Part shown: in pieces, positions 1-9,399 of the stretch
Numbering within the stretch: position 1 is the stretch's first letter
Layout: the number at the start of each line of letters is the position of its first letter
NCBI RefSeq assembly: GCF_004363655.1
Contig: NZ_SNZH01000004.1
Coordinates: 62,001-126,000, forward strand
From: Tahibacter aquaticus
GTDB lineage: Bacteria; Pseudomonadota; Gammaproteobacteria; Xanthomonadales; Rhodanobacteraceae
Reading direction: 5' to 3'
Length of the DNA: 64,000 bases
Notes under the pieces: model-generated
What the model was told of the DNA's origin: nothing
Database searches by the model: none
The model's input: only the letters and a program-made list of their open reading frames with translations
Made by a program: the position numbers and the translations under genes

Positions 1-444
1 GAGCTTGACCAGGTGCAGATCGCAGGCTTCGTCTGGTTCGAACTGTTGCTCACGGCGAGCTATCTCGGCGCCTGCAGCCGGCTGCTCGAGAAGCTCCTCG
101 AATCACCGCGTGCGCTCGGTGTCGATATCACAGGGGTTGCCGCCCGCATGGAGTGCTCGATGAACGCGCTGCTGCAGCTGGCAACCGAATTCGATGTCGC
201 AGAATCCGACCGAACAAGCTTGCTGGGACGCATTCTGCTGACACGCTACGCCATCCAGGATGCGATCGACACGTCCAGTGCGCGTGCGGTCGAGGCATTG
301 GGTGGCATGCGCTTTCTCAGCGACCCTGAAGTTCCGTATCTGCTGGCCGCCACGAAGGCACTGGCGTTTCATCCGCCCTCGCGAACCGCCATGCAGGACA
401 ACCTCGCGAGCTGGCTGCGCGGCGGCGAGCTCGTGCTGTGCTGA
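1..444 (+). CDS. acyl-CoA dehydrogenase-like protein, C-terminal part (5' end outside window)
   Basis: The frame is open from base 1, so the gene begins upstream of the window; about 147 residues are visible. The helical segment with RYAIQDAID and the motif AVEALGGMRF resembles the C-terminal four-helix domain of acyl-CoA dehydrogenases, where a short glycine-bearing motif helps hold the FAD. The end (SWLRGGELVLC) is poorly conserved. It runs in the same direction as, and about 40 nt ahead of, the LolA-like gene, so it may head the cassette that ends with the DUF3050 gene. Catalytic residues cannot be judged because the N-terminal and middle domains are outside the window. The family call is moderately sure; the substrate is unknown. 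Confidence 0.6.
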   Translation, partial: ELDQVQIAGFVWFELLLTASYLGACSRLLEKLLESPRALGVDITGVAARMECSMNALLQLATEFDVAESDRTSLLGRILLTRYAIQDAIDTSSARAVEALGGMRFLSDPEVPYLLAATKALAFHPPSRTAMQDNLASWLRGGELVLC

Positions 445-485
445 TCGCAGTCGACAACCGCTTCCACTTCCCCAGGATTTTCACC

Positions 486-1289
486 ATGACGGCTTCGCAT
501 ATTGTTTGTGGCTCGACCTTGGCACTGCTCGTCGTCGGCTCACTGGCATCGGCAGCAGTACCGTCAACTATGACGCCGCTGGCGCATATCGAGGCCAACA
601 TTCGTGCCGAAGCGTCGAGCGATGAAACTACGCGCGTGACGATCACGCTCAAGAACGCGCAAGGAAAGACGCAGGAACGCGTCCTGCACTGGCGCACCGT
701 TACGTTAGCGACAGGCGACAAGCGATCATTGCTGTACTTCGATCGTCCGAAGTCGATCGAGGGCACGGGGCTTTTGACGCACGAAAACAAGAACGCCGAG
801 GACGAGCGCTGGCTCTACCTGCCGGCATTGCAGAAGACGCGGCGCATTTCTGGATCGGACAAGTCCGATACGTTCATGGGTACGGACTTCAGCTACGAAG
901 ATCTCGTCACGGAAGAGTCGGAAAACTACGACTACGCATTCGGTGAAGTCCACGAATGCCCTACCGCGTGCGTAGCGGTCGTGGCTACGCCACGCACGGA
1001 GAAAGAAAAGACCGAAAGTGGATACTCCAAGCGCGTGCTGATCCTCGATAGCAGCACGCACATGGTCGTGTCGGCCGAGTACTACAACAAATCCGGCACG
1101 CATGCGAAGTCGTTTCGAGCGAGCGAATTTCGGGCGGTCAAAGGTGAAGGTGCCATTCGTCCGTTCCGCATGGAGATGACCGACCTGATCAACCAGCACT
1201 CCACCGTCATGGCGTTCGACGCGTATCAGGTCGACACGGGTGTGCCTGAGGACGAGATCTCACTGCGCTCGTTGACGCAGGGGCACTGA
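486..1289 (+). CDS. LolA-like outer-membrane lipoprotein-sorting family protein
   Basis: 267 residues. The start at 486 follows an AGGA Shine-Dalgarno-like sequence and gives a clean signal peptide (about residues 1-24, ending LASAA); the earlier in-frame codon at 438 lies inside the previous gene. The middle has RWLYLPALQKTRRIS followed by FMGTDFSYEDL, the hallmark of the periplasmic LolA-like family often encoded beside MMPL/RND exporters. Members are thought to carry a lipid or lipophilic cargo across the periplasm. The next gene starts 3 nt after the stop, so it is almost certainly co-transcribed with the barrel and the exporter. Family call firm; cargo unknown. Confidence 0.8.
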   Translation: MTASHIVCGSTLALLVVGSLASAAVPSTMTPLAHIEANIRAEASSDETTRVTITLKNAQGKTQERVLHWRTVTLATGDKRSLLYFDRPKSIEGTGLLTHENKNAEDERWLYLPALQKTRRISGSDKSDTFMGTDFSYEDLVTEESENYDYAFGEVHECPTACVAVVATPRTEKEKTESGYSKRVLILDSSTHMVVSAEYYNKSGTHAKSFRASEFRAVKGEGAIRPFRMEMTDLINQHSTVMAFDAYQVDTGVPEDEISLRSLTQGH

Positions 1290-1292
1290 ACG

Positions 1293-2555
1293 ATGCGGCG
1301 GTTCGTTGTTCTCACGGGTTTACTCACCGGTGGCGTTCCTTCAGTCGCCATTGCCCTGGAGTCGACGTTGACGTTGACCTATCTCGGGCACGCCACGTGG
1401 GATCCACCTGCAGGGGCCTCCCGGGAGCGCCAGGGGCTCTACGCCATGCTCAAGCTCGACCAGACGCTCGGCGCTTACGATGTGCGCGCAAAAGTGTCGG
1501 TGAATCGCAACCCCGAAGCAGACGCGCAGGTATACAACGACCGACTTTATCTCGACGAGTGGTATGTCCACCGCGCGTTCGGTGCGCTCGATCTCACGGT
1601 GGGGCGCCAACCTGTGCGCGGCGGTCGTGCGACGTTAGTCAATCCGACCGACTATTTTGATCAACGCGACTACCGCGACGCGCTGTTGTCCACGGATCGC
1701 GTGCGTGCGACGGATGCCGTGCGGGCAGTCGTGTTCGCCGGCAGTTACCAGTGGAGCGCGGTCTATGCGCCGCGCCACACCAAAAGCCTGATGCCGAACA
1801 CCGATTCGCGCTGGTTTTTCCAATTACCGCAGACCGTGGACGCCGAGGGTGCTTCGGTGCCGCTGACCTACACGTGGATCGACTATACCGGCAGTCATAC
1901 GGATGGGTCTCGTCCGCAGGTGCTGCTAAAGCTAGATCGCGAGGCGCAGGGGTTCAGCTACGCGGTCAGTTACTTTGATGGCGAGGACAATCTGCCCGCG
2001 TTTGAAGCGCGGGATCCGGAACCGACGCCGGGTGGCCTTCTCGTCGGCATCGATCAGCTGTATCCGGATAAGCGCGCGCTCGGTATCGATACCGAGGTGC
2101 TGCTTGGCAAGGCCGTGCTGCGTGCCGAAGCCACGCGCGTGGATCTTTCCTATGCCGACGGTACGCGTGATCGCTACGACCATCTGGTCGCCGGAATCGA
2201 CCTCAATGTGGAGCATGGGCTGTTCGGCGAGGAGACATATTTTGCCCTGGAGTACAGCAAACAATTCGCGCGCGACGGACAACGCTATGGCAAGGAAGAC
2301 CTACGTCACATCCTGTCAGATGCGCTTCTGGCTCGCGTGGAAGTTTCCTGGGGCACGCGCGATAGCGTCACCACGGATGTGGTGTTCGATACCCGACGCC
2401 GCCAGTCGGCCGTGATGCTGGAGTGGCGCCACGAACTCAGCGATCGCCTGACCCTGCACGTCTCCGGCGATCTACTCTCGGGCCGCAGCGACACGTTCTT
2501 CGGTCAGTACACGCGCAATGACCGCCTTGGTCTTCGTCTGGAGTACACCCTGTGA
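1293..2555 (+). CDS. outer-membrane beta-barrel protein partnering an MMPL exporter
   Basis: 420 residues with a signal peptide (about residues 1-21, ending SVAIA) and then alternating polar/hydrophobic strands rich in Tyr, Arg and Asp, finishing with LRLEYTL, a C-terminal pattern typical of outer-membrane barrels. No family-specific motif was recognised. It sits between the LolA-like gene (3 nt upstream) and the MMPL exporter (4-nt overlap), the same order as other trios of periplasmic carrier, barrel and RND-type pump. Inferred role: outer-membrane exit or insertion site for what the pump moves. It could also be annotated as a porin or DUF1302-like protein. Confidence 0.7.
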   Translation: MRRFVVLTGLLTGGVPSVAIALESTLTLTYLGHATWDPPAGASRERQGLYAMLKLDQTLGAYDVRAKVSVNRNPEADAQVYNDRLYLDEWYVHRAFGALDLTVGRQPVRGGRATLVNPTDYFDQRDYRDALLSTDRVRATDAVRAVVFAGSYQWSAVYAPRHTKSLMPNTDSRWFFQLPQTVDAEGASVPLTYTWIDYTGSHTDGSRPQVLLKLDREAQGFSYAVSYFDGEDNLPAFEARDPEPTPGGLLVGIDQLYPDKRALGIDTEVLLGKAVLRAEATRVDLSYADGTRDRYDHLVAGIDLNVEHGLFGEETYFALEYSKQFARDGQRYGKEDLRHILSDALLARVEVSWGTRDSVTTDVVFDTRRRQSAVMLEWRHELSDRLTLHVSGDLLSGRSDTFFGQYTRNDRLGLRLEYTL

Positions 2556-4879
2556 ACGCACTCTTCCGCCGTCTCGCCGGCTTGCGACCCGCGGGAGTTC
2601 TAGCCGCGCACACGGTGCTCTTGCTCGTGATGCTCGCGGGCATGTCGCGGTTGACGTTGCGCAACAACGATGACGCCGATCTGCCCGCCAATGACCCGAT
2701 TGTGCAGACCAACAAGAAGTTCGAAGCGATTTTCGGCGGCAAGGACCGTGTGCTCATCGGCCTCGAGAGCGCCGATGCGTTTTCCCCCGGCTCACTCACC
2801 GCCACCCGGGAGATCACTGACGCCTTCGTCGGCCTGAAATGGGTCGTGGGCAATGAGATCAAGAGCCTGTCGACGATCAAGAACATCGAGGCAAACGCTG
2901 ACGGCCTTGACGTCGACACGCTCTACGACGGCCCCCCCCTCTCCGCTGCCGACGCGGCGGATGTGCGGCGCAAGGCGCTTGCCAATCCGTTGATCCAGGG
3001 ACGTGTCGTCTCTGATGACGGAACGGATTCGTTGATTCTCATCAACGTCGTGCGCGGTTCGGACCAAGCCCAGGTGTTCGAAGACACCTACCGCATTCTC
3101 GAACCCTATCGGGATCGGTTCACGGTGCGTGTGATCGGTGACCTGATCTTGTCAGAAGCGATCGATCGCGGGATTCAGGACGATGCGGTCGTGCTGTTCC
3201 CGATTGGCATCTTCGTGCAGCTCCTCATCCTCTGGGCAATCTTCCGTAACGTACGTCTCGTGGCGGCCAGCGTGCTCGCCACCGTCGTTGGCATCGCGTG
3301 GACGATGGGTCTCATGGGCTGGCTGGGCTATCCCGTAACAGTCGTGACCACGTCGATTCCTATCCTGATTGCGGTCACCGCCGGGTCCTATGCGATCTAC
3401 TACCTGCATGCGCTCCTGGAGGAGCGACTCGTACAGAACGATCTCGTCACGGCCAACCAAAGCGCGATGAGTAAGGTGGCCTACCCGTTGTGGATCGCCT
3501 GCTTGACCTCGGCCGTCGGCGCCTATTCGCTGATCGTGTTCAAGGTCTCCGCGATAGCCGAACTGGGTGTTGTCACCGCCATCGGTACGGTGGCCTCGTT
3601 GATCGTCGTGATCACGCTGCTGCCGGCGTTGATTCGCTGCTGGTGGAAAGACAGTGCTCAGTCGGGCAAGCCTACCGGCCTGGAAGCGAGTTCGCGGATC
3701 ATGCGCTGGGCTGAAGCGGGCTTGACCCGCTTGGCGGCAGCCAGCGTGGCGCGGCCAGTCACGACGCTGATTGCTTACGTCGTGCTGTTGGGCATGACAC
3801 TCGTCTCGCTCACGTTTTTGCGCACGGGTGCGAATTTCGCTGAGTACTTGCCTGACGGACACCCGATCAAGACCGACATGGCGTACTTCGACGCGCGCCT
3901 GGGCGGCTCGCGCTATTTCGACGTGTTAGTGGAAGCCGGTGCGAACGAAGGCGTGCAGGATCCGGCGTTCCTACGCCGTGTGGAAGCCATTCAACGCTAT
4001 GCGGAGACGCTGCCGTCGGTCGGCCACACGCTCTCGTTTGTGGATGTGCTCACGCGCATTGACGGCGTGATGAATAACAAACCCGCCGGCGAGATTCCTG
4101 CCACGTTCGATCAAGCCGCGCAGTACCTGCTGCTCTATTCGATTTCCAGCAGTCCCGAAGATTTCTCGGACCTCGTCGACTATGACTACCGGCGCGTCAA
4201 GATCTTCATTCCGGTGAAGACCTCCGAACAGGACACGCACATTGCGATCTACCGGCAGCTCAAGGACTTCATTGCGCAGCAGCCGACCGACGGCATCTTG
4301 GTGGAATACGGCGGCAACCTGCTCGTGTGGCTCGCGCAAATGGACTACATCATCATCGGCAAGATACAGAACATTATTTCCTCGGTGATCACGATCGTAT
4401 TGCTGTGCGCGTTCTTCTTTCGCTCGTTGCGCTACGCGCTGCTCGCGGCGGCTCCCATCGTGCTGGCCATTCTCGCCACGTTTGCTCTGATGGCGGTGCT
4501 GGGTCTGCGGCTGGAAGTTTCGACCGCAGTCATCACGGGCATCACGATTGGTATCGGCATCGATTTCAGTTACCACTTTCTCTACCACTACCGAAGAGCA
4601 CGAGAACGATCCGGAGACGCGCACGCGGCGATTGTCGACGCGATACAAGCTTCCGGTGCCGCCATTCTGTTCACTGTCGTTGTAACCGTGCTGGGCTTTA
4701 CCGCGTTCATCTTTTCGGCCTTCACGCCGATTCAAAACTTCGGCTACCTCGTCTCGGTGAACATGATCTTCTCCGGGCTCGCGACGTTCACGCTGATTCC
4801 CGCGTTGCTCGCTGTGCGTCGGCCGCAGGCCGGTGTGACGCCGGTCATGGCGGTGGAGACCGGTCATGCAGGCTATTAA
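2552..4879 (+). CDS. MMPL/RND-superfamily exporter
   Basis: 775 residues, the usual size for hydrophobe exporters of the MMPL type. One N-terminal helix (about 15-35) is followed by a periplasmic domain, a first bundle of about five membrane helices (about 210-365), another helix and periplasmic domain, and a second bundle (about 610-765) containing GITIGIGIDFSYHFLYHYRR, the conserved MMPL intramembrane acidic motif. Known members move lipids, hopanoids or polyketides out of the inner membrane by proton antiport. It overlaps the barrel gene by 4 nt and the SRPBCC gene by 14 nt, which implies translational coupling. Family certain; substrate unknown. Confidence 0.9.
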   Translation: MNALFRRLAGLRPAGVLAAHTVLLLVMLAGMSRLTLRNNDDADLPANDPIVQTNKKFEAIFGGKDRVLIGLESADAFSPGSLTATREITDAFVGLKWVVGNEIKSLSTIKNIEANADGLDVDTLYDGPPLSAADAADVRRKALANPLIQGRVVSDDGTDSLILINVVRGSDQAQVFEDTYRILEPYRDRFTVRVIGDLILSEAIDRGIQDDAVVLFPIGIFVQLLILWAIFRNVRLVAASVLATVVGIAWTMGLMGWLGYPVTVVTTSIPILIAVTAGSYAIYYLHALLEERLVQNDLVTANQSAMSKVAYPLWIACLTSAVGAYSLIVFKVSAIAELGVVTAIGTVASLIVVITLLPALIRCWWKDSAQSGKPTGLEASSRIMRWAEAGLTRLAAASVARPVTTLIAYVVLLGMTLVSLTFLRTGANFAEYLPDGHPIKTDMAYFDARLGGSRYFDVLVEAGANEGVQDPAFLRRVEAIQRYAETLPSVGHTLSFVDVLTRIDGVMNNKPAGEIPATFDQAAQYLLLYSISSSPEDFSDLVDYDYRRVKIFIPVKTSEQDTHIAIYRQLKDFIAQQPTDGILVEYGGNLLVWLAQMDYIIIGKIQNIISSVITIVLLCAFFFRSLRYALLAAAPIVLAILATFALMAVLGLRLEVSTAVITGITIGIGIDFSYHFLYHYRRARERSGDAHAAIVDAIQASGAAILFTVVVTVLGFTAFIFSAFTPIQNFGYLVSVNMIFSGLATFTLIPALLAVRRPQAGVTPVMAVETGHAGY

Positions 4880-5354
4880 GCTTCGCTATGAGGCCGAACA
4901 CACGTTCTGCGCGCCGGCGCACGCCGTGGCAGCGGTGTTCCACGATTTGCCCTCTTTGGCGCGATGCACGGCCGATGTCGAATCGTTCGAGTGTCTCGAT
5001 GCAGTAACAGCACGGTGGACGCTCGCCACTCAGCGGGACCTGGGGATCGTTTTCCAACCCCGCTACTGCTTGCGCTATTCCTGGGAAACGCCGCGCACGT
5101 TGTGCTGGCGAACGCTACCTGAAGACAGCGCCACCGTTGCGATCGATGCGCGCGTGCAGTTTGTCGATCTGTCGGCTTGCCGTTCGCGCGTCTGCATCAC
5201 CGAACAAGTCGAGTTCTCACTGCCGGTGTCCTTGATCACCGCCAAGATCGTCAAGGTTATGGCCCATCGGCAGATGCTCGCTGACATGAAGGAATTTCTC
5301 CAGCGCATTGACGTGATCGTCGTCGCGCAGACGATGGCGGAGGCATCTCGGTGA
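4866..5354 (+). CDS. SRPBCC (START-like) family protein
   Basis: 162 residues without a signal peptide, so cytoplasmic. The layout of an N-terminal strand, two short helices (HAVAAVFHDLPSLARC), a curved sheet and a long C-terminal helix (from about residue 115, KIVKVMAHRQMLADMKEFL) fits the SRPBCC hydrophobic-pocket fold, which binds lipids or aromatic polyketides. The start lies inside the exporter gene (14-nt overlap) and the stop overlaps the reductase gene by 4 nt. Inferred role: carrier or cyclase-like handling of the cassette's hydrophobic intermediate. The fold assignment is from pattern only. Confidence 0.65.
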   Translation: MQAIKLRYEAEHTFCAPAHAVAAVFHDLPSLARCTADVESFECLDAVTARWTLATQRDLGIVFQPRYCLRYSWETPRTLCWRTLPEDSATVAIDARVQFVDLSACRSRVCITEQVEFSLPVSLITAKIVKVMAHRQMLADMKEFLQRIDVIVVAQTMAEASR

Positions 5355-6073
5355 ACTCTCAGACCGTCACGCTCGAGGTTGAGCAGATTGCAGCGTTGAG
5401 TCGTCAGGTGCTGCGTGTCGGCCTCAGGGCAGCCGATGACAGGCTGCCTCGCTACGAAGCGGGCCAGTACCTCAAGTTGGTGATGCCCGACGGCTCACTG
5501 CGTGCCCTGTCCATTGCCAGTGCACCGGAGTCCGAGGGTATCGAGCTTCAGGTTCAGCAACGCGCCGGTGCGGGAACCGGTGCCGTGGTCGAGCACTTGC
5601 GCCGCAGCGCTACGGTCGACTGTCACATGCCCTACGGCTCGTGTCGCCTGCCCGGGGATCAGCGCCCCGTCGTGATGATTGCCGGCGGCACGGGTATCGC
5701 ACCGATGCGGGCGATGCTGACTTCCTCCATTGCGCGCGCGGAAACCCGTGCGATCTGGATCTACTGGGGTGTAGCGACAGCCGAAGCGTTGTTCCTGCAC
5801 GAGGAATTGCAGGCGCTCGCCACGCAGCACCCCCGCGTGCGTTACCGGCCGGTCGTGGAGCATCCCGACGCAGGCTGGCGCGGTGCGATCGGGCTACCGC
5901 ACGAGCGCGCACTCACCGAGCACCCGGCGATCGCGCAGATGACGATTTTCTGCAGCGGATCACCAGCGATGGGCAGAGCCGTCTTTCACGCACTCCACGC
6001 GCACGGTGTCCCTGCCGACCAGTTTCACTGTGATTGGTTGGACATTTTGCGCGCACGCAACGAGCCCATCTGA
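5351..6073 (+). CDS. NAD(P)H-flavin/ferredoxin reductase-like oxidoreductase
   Basis: 240 residues of the ferredoxin-NADP reductase superfamily. The FAD domain (1-100) has the phosphate-binding pattern RALSIASAP; the pyridine-nucleotide domain has AGGTGIAPM and, near the end, FCSGSPAMGRAVFHAL. No 2Fe-2S cysteine cluster is present, so it resembles the reductase core of flavin reductases or of oxygenase reductases that use a separate electron acceptor. It overlaps the SRPBCC gene by 4 nt and precedes the DUF3050 gene by about 80 nt. Likely job: feeding electrons to an oxidative step of the cassette, possibly the DUF3050 protein; that pairing is inference. Confidence 0.8.
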   Translation: MNSQTVTLEVEQIAALSRQVLRVGLRAADDRLPRYEAGQYLKLVMPDGSLRALSIASAPESEGIELQVQQRAGAGTGAVVEHLRRSATVDCHMPYGSCRLPGDQRPVVMIAGGTGIAPMRAMLTSSIARAETRAIWIYWGVATAEALFLHEELQALATQHPRVRYRPVVEHPDAGWRGAIGLPHERALTEHPAIAQMTIFCSGSPAMGRAVFHALHAHGVPADQFHCDWLDILRARNEPI

Positions 6074-6151
6074 CCCGTGCAGTCATGCACGACGCGTCGA
6101 TGCAGCCGACGCGGTTCCCTGCTGCACCACCCTGACGTTTGAGGACTGATC

Positions 6152-6973
6152 ATGCAAGAAGCCACACTTTCACTTTTGGACCTGTCGCTGCACGAGCAGT
6201 ATGCGCGCGCGAACGCTGACTTGCGGCAGGCAGGGCATGCCCTGCAGCACCATCGTGTGTTCTCCATGGTGCGCGACATGAACGACCTGCGCACGTTCAT
6301 GCGCTGGCACGTGTTCGCCGTGTGGGATTTCATGTCGCTCGTCAAGCGGCTGCAGATTGACTTGACCTGCGTATCGTTGCCCTGGATGCCACCGCGCCAT
6401 CCCAAAGCCGCTCGCCTCATCAACGAAATCGTGTTGGGCGAGGAATCAGACGAGACGCTGACGGACACGCATGCGAGCCACTACGACTTATACCTCGATG
6501 CGATGCGTGAGGTCGGTGTGGAGCCGATGGAGATGCGACAGTGCTTGAAGGCGTTGGCCGACGGCGCCGACCTTGATGAGGCCTTGCGAGTCGCGCGCGC
6601 GCCGGCAGCCGTGGGCGATTTCGTGCGCGCGACGATGTTGACCGCTCAGACCGGCAGCACCTACGAAGTACTGGGCAGCTTCTTCTACGGTCGCGAGAAC
6701 GTTATTCCGGCGATGTTTTCCGCGCTTCTCGCCGAGTGGTCGATTGACGAGGCGACGGTGCCGACGTTCGTGTACTACCTCAAGCGCCACATCGAACTCG
6801 ATGGTGACGCGCACGGCCCTGCAGCCGAAGCCATCATTGATGAGTTGGTCGCCGATGACCTGGAGCGTCGACTTACGGTGATTCGCGCCGCCGTCGCTGC
6901 GGTGCAGGCCCGTATCGCGTTGTGGGACGCACTCGCTGAAACATTGGCTGAACGCGAAGCCGTCGCCGCGTGA
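6152..6973 (+). CDS. DUF3050 family protein, probable heme-oxygenase-like fold
   Basis: 273 residues, all-helical. The segment FMRWHVFAVWDFMSLVKRLQ (about 50-69), then CVSLPWMPP and NEIVLGEESDET (about 91-102), with later His at SHYDLYLDA, matches the DUF3050 family closely. These conserved His/Glu residues fit a di-iron heme-oxygenase-like scaffold, whose characterised relatives catalyse oxidative cleavage or N-oxygenation; activity for DUF3050 itself is not established to my knowledge. It is the last gene of the rightward cassette and faces the leftward sensor kinase 18 nt downstream. Family call firm, function inferred. Confidence 0.8.
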   Translation: MQEATLSLLDLSLHEQYARANADLRQAGHALQHHRVFSMVRDMNDLRTFMRWHVFAVWDFMSLVKRLQIDLTCVSLPWMPPRHPKAARLINEIVLGEESDETLTDTHASHYDLYLDAMREVGVEPMEMRQCLKALADGADLDEALRVARAPAAVGDFVRATMLTAQTGSTYEVLGSFFYGRENVIPAMFSALLAEWSIDEATVPTFVYYLKRHIELDGDAHGPAAEAIIDELVADDLERRLTVIRAAVAAVQARIALWDALAETLAEREAVAA

Positions 6974-6991
6974 GACGCCTACTGCCGATCG

Positions 6992-8443
6992 CTATGCCGC
7001 GAAGGATGGTATATGGCCTTCCTTCGCGTCGGCGGGAAACTGCACCGCAAAGCGAGTAATGCCACCGAATGAGACCACGGATACGTCGCCGCCATGGGCC
7101 TGCACGATGGATTGACAGATCGCCAATCCGAGGCCCGCGCCCTCCTCCGTGCGCTGCCGCGAGGCGTTGCCCCGGTAGAAACGGTCGAAAATGCGCACAA
7201 TCTGATCCGGCGGAATGGTCGGCCCGGGATTCTCGATCGTAATCGTCACTGCGCTCGTGCTGGTTGATACGCACACAACGATGGCCCCGCCGTCCGGCGT
7301 GTAGCGGATCGCATTGGTGAGGAGGTTGCCCAGTGCACGACGCAGCATCACCCGATCGCCGTGAATGTGTCCCTCGCCGTGTTGCACAAGACCGACACGG
7401 CGTTCGGAAGCCAACGCGTCGTAGTACTCAAACAGCGCCGCGACCTCGCTCGATAGTGTGACGACTTCGCGCGAGGGAATGATGAGGCCATGGTCAGCCT
7501 TGGCCAGAAACAGCATGTCAGCAATCATGCGTGCCAGATGCTCGTACTCCTCAAGATTGGAATACAGGATCTCGCGGTAGTCTTCCGCGCGGCGCGGTTT
7601 GGAGAGCGATACTTGCGTCTGCATCATGAGATTACTGATCGGCGTGCGCAGTTCATGCGCCAGATCGGAGGAAAAGTCCGTCAGCCGTTGCAACGCGTCA
7701 CTGAGTCGATCGAGCATCGCGTTGAAGGCCTGCGCAAGGGGCCGTAGTTCGACCGGGATTTCTGCATCCGACAAGCGCTGGTGCAGGCGCTGCGCGGAGA
7801 TGGATTCGGCGACGTCGGCCATGTCGCGAATGGGCAGCAGCCCACGCCGCGTCGCGACCCAGGCGAGCACGGACATCAGCAGCAGCGCAATACCACAAAT
7901 TAGCGCTAGCTGGTAGTCGAATGAGGTCAGGAAATCCTGGTGGTGTGACGTGTCCGACGCGAGGTACACGAGCATATCGTGGCCTTTGCTGCCGGTGGGG
8001 ACCCACGTCACCACGCCGCGAAACGAGGCATTGGCGCCATCCCAGGCGATGGGCTGGAACGGAACGTTGGCATCACGTGCGGGGCGCCAGGCACCGGGAC
8101 CGACCGGAATCTCGGCATGGCCGCTCGCAAAGCGAAACGTACCGGCTGGATCTTCGACGCGTACCAATAGGCTGTGATGCCCCACCATGGCGTCGGCTAG
8201 GGTGCGAAAAATCAGCTCGTCGTTGGCCGGGGTTCGCCACGTTTCGAGAATGTGGCCCACGAGTTCAAGCTTGCCTTCCCAAGCTTTGCGGTCCTGTGAC
8301 TCGAAATGGTGTTCGACCGAGGCGTGGATGAGCAGAGCAACCGTGATGAAAATCCCCGCCGCCAGCGTCGTGTACAACAGCGTGATGCGCCAAGCGATGG
8401 AGCTAAGCGGCGGAAGACGGGTCACTCTGACTCTCCAGGACAT
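6992..8443 (-). CDS. heavy-metal sensor histidine kinase, CusS-like
   Basis: 483 residues. Two membrane helices (about 16-38 and 176-200) enclose a periplasmic sensing domain; then come HAMP, the H-box [16 protein letters not shown], the N-box [15 protein letters not shown], a G1 motif of the heavy-metal-kinase type (ENPGPTI) and [12 protein letters not shown]. The [14 protein letters not shown] form is typical of copper/silver sensor kinases such as CusS and CopS. Its start overlaps the response-regulator gene by 41 nt, so the two are coupled. It probably senses periplasmic Cu or Ag and drives the copper genes to the right; the metal is inferred. Confidence 0.88.
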   Translation of the reverse strand: MSWRVRVTRLPPLSSIAWRITLLYTTLAAGIFITVALLIHASVEHHFESQDRKAWEGKLELVGHILETWRTPANDELIFRTLADAMVGHHSLLVRVEDPAGTFRFASGHAEIPVGPGAWRPARDANVPFQPIAWDGANASFRGVVTWVPTGSKGHDMLVYLASDTSHHQDFLTSFDYQLALICGIALLLMSVLAWVATRRGLLPIRDMADVAESISAQRLHQRLSDAEIPVELRPLAQAFNAMLDRLSDALQRLTDFSSDLAHELRTPISNLMMQTQVSLSKPRRAEDYREILYSNLEEYEHLARMIADMLFLAKADHGLIIPSREVVTLSSEVAALFEYYDALASERRVGLVQHGEGHIHGDRVMLRRALGNLLTNAIRYTPDGGAIVVCVSTSTSAVTITIENPGPTIPPDQIVRIFDRFYRGNASRQRTEEGAGLGLAICQSIVQAHGGDVSVVSFGGITRFAVQFPADAKEGHIPSFAA

Positions 8444-9095
8444 AGCCCATGCCGCGCACGGTATGAATCAAGCGCGTATCGAATCCGGTATCGACTTTCA
8501 AGCGTAGACGCTTCATCGCGACTTCCACGACGTTGGTATCGCTGTCGAAATTCATATCCCAGACTTGGGAGGCGATCAGCGTGCGCGGCAATATCTCGCC
8601 TTCGCGCCGCATCAGCAGTTCCAACAGTGCAAATTCCTTGGCGGTCAAATCGATCCGACGTCCGCCTCGAAACGCACGCCGACGCCGCACGTCCAATTCC
8701 AGATCGGCGACTTGCATCGTCTCACTGTCGCGGCCGGGATGCCGGCGCAACAGGTTGCGCACCCGGGCCAGTAGTTCAGCGAACGCAAAGGGTTTGACAA
8801 GGTAGTCATCGGCGCCGAGTTCTAGACCGTGTACGCGATCTTCGATCTGATCGCGTGCCGTCAAGAACATGACCGGCGTTTCTTTTCCGGCTTGGCGCAA
8901 GTTGCGCAAGAGCGACCATCCATCGCGCTGCGGCAACATGACGTCGAGTACGACCAAGTCATACTCGTCCTCGATCGCCAACTGCTCGCCGGACAGGCCG
9001 TCTTGCACCCAATCGGTCGTGAAGCCGGCTTCGGCCAGACCGCGTTTGAGGTAGTCGCCCGCCTTTCCTTCATCTTCGATCAGCAAAATTCTCAT
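8403..9095 (-). CDS. heavy-metal response regulator, CusR/CopR-like (OmpR family)
   Basis: 230 residues. [16 protein letters not shown] opens a receiver domain with the acidic pair at residues 8-9, phospho-acceptor Asp in [13 protein letters not shown] and Lys in [10 protein letters not shown]; the C-terminal half is an OmpR winged helix ending [17 protein letters not shown] longer in-frame reading from 9218 adds 41 basic residues not found in the family, so the internal Met at 9095 is taken as the start. The receiver wording ([15 protein letters not shown]) is characteristic of copper/silver regulators. Confidence 0.88.
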   Translation of the reverse strand: MRILLIEDEGKAGDYLKRGLAEAGFTTDWVQDGLSGEQLAIEDEYDLVVLDVMLPQRDGWSLLRNLRQAGKETPVMFLTARDQIEDRVHGLELGADDYLVKPFAFAELLARVRNLLRRHPGRDSETMQVADLELDVRRRRAFRGGRRIDLTAKEFALLELLMRREGEILPRTLIASQVWDMNFDSDTNVVEVAMKRLRLKVDTGFDTRLIHTVRGMGYVLESQSDPSSAA

Positions 9096-9321
9096 CGGAC
9101 GTGCGCGTTTTTCGACGGATTGACGACAAAGATACCGCGTACGCGACGGTTTCATGACACCGCGCCGCGGTTCAATTGCAAACATGCGCCGCGTGTCGCG
9201 GCGAGACGATTGAGGCATGGGTTAACGAGACCCTGTGCGCACGAGTACGGCATGCACGAGACGACGAGTGCGCTCCTGGAGCGACACGGAAAAATCTTCA
9301 TGACAACTCCACACACGCCCT

Positions 9322-9338
9322 ATCGCGTTGAACGCGAT
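9322..9338. promoter_or_regulatory. 17-bp perfect palindrome between the response regulator and copL
   Basis: ATCGCGTT-G-AACGCGAT reads the same on both strands. A second, longer inverted pair, CTATCGCG (9320-9327) and CGCGATAG (9340-9347), encloses it, so two alternative hairpins are possible. It lies downstream of the leftward copL gene and upstream of the leftward response-regulator start, in a 304-bp gap that otherwise shows nothing. It may be an operator or a processing/termination hairpin; there is no T-run beside it. Confidence 0.4.
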
Positions 9339-9399
9339 GCGCGATAGACAGCTTGACGAGCCGGCGGCATGGCCGTTCCGGCGCTATAGCACGTGTCGG

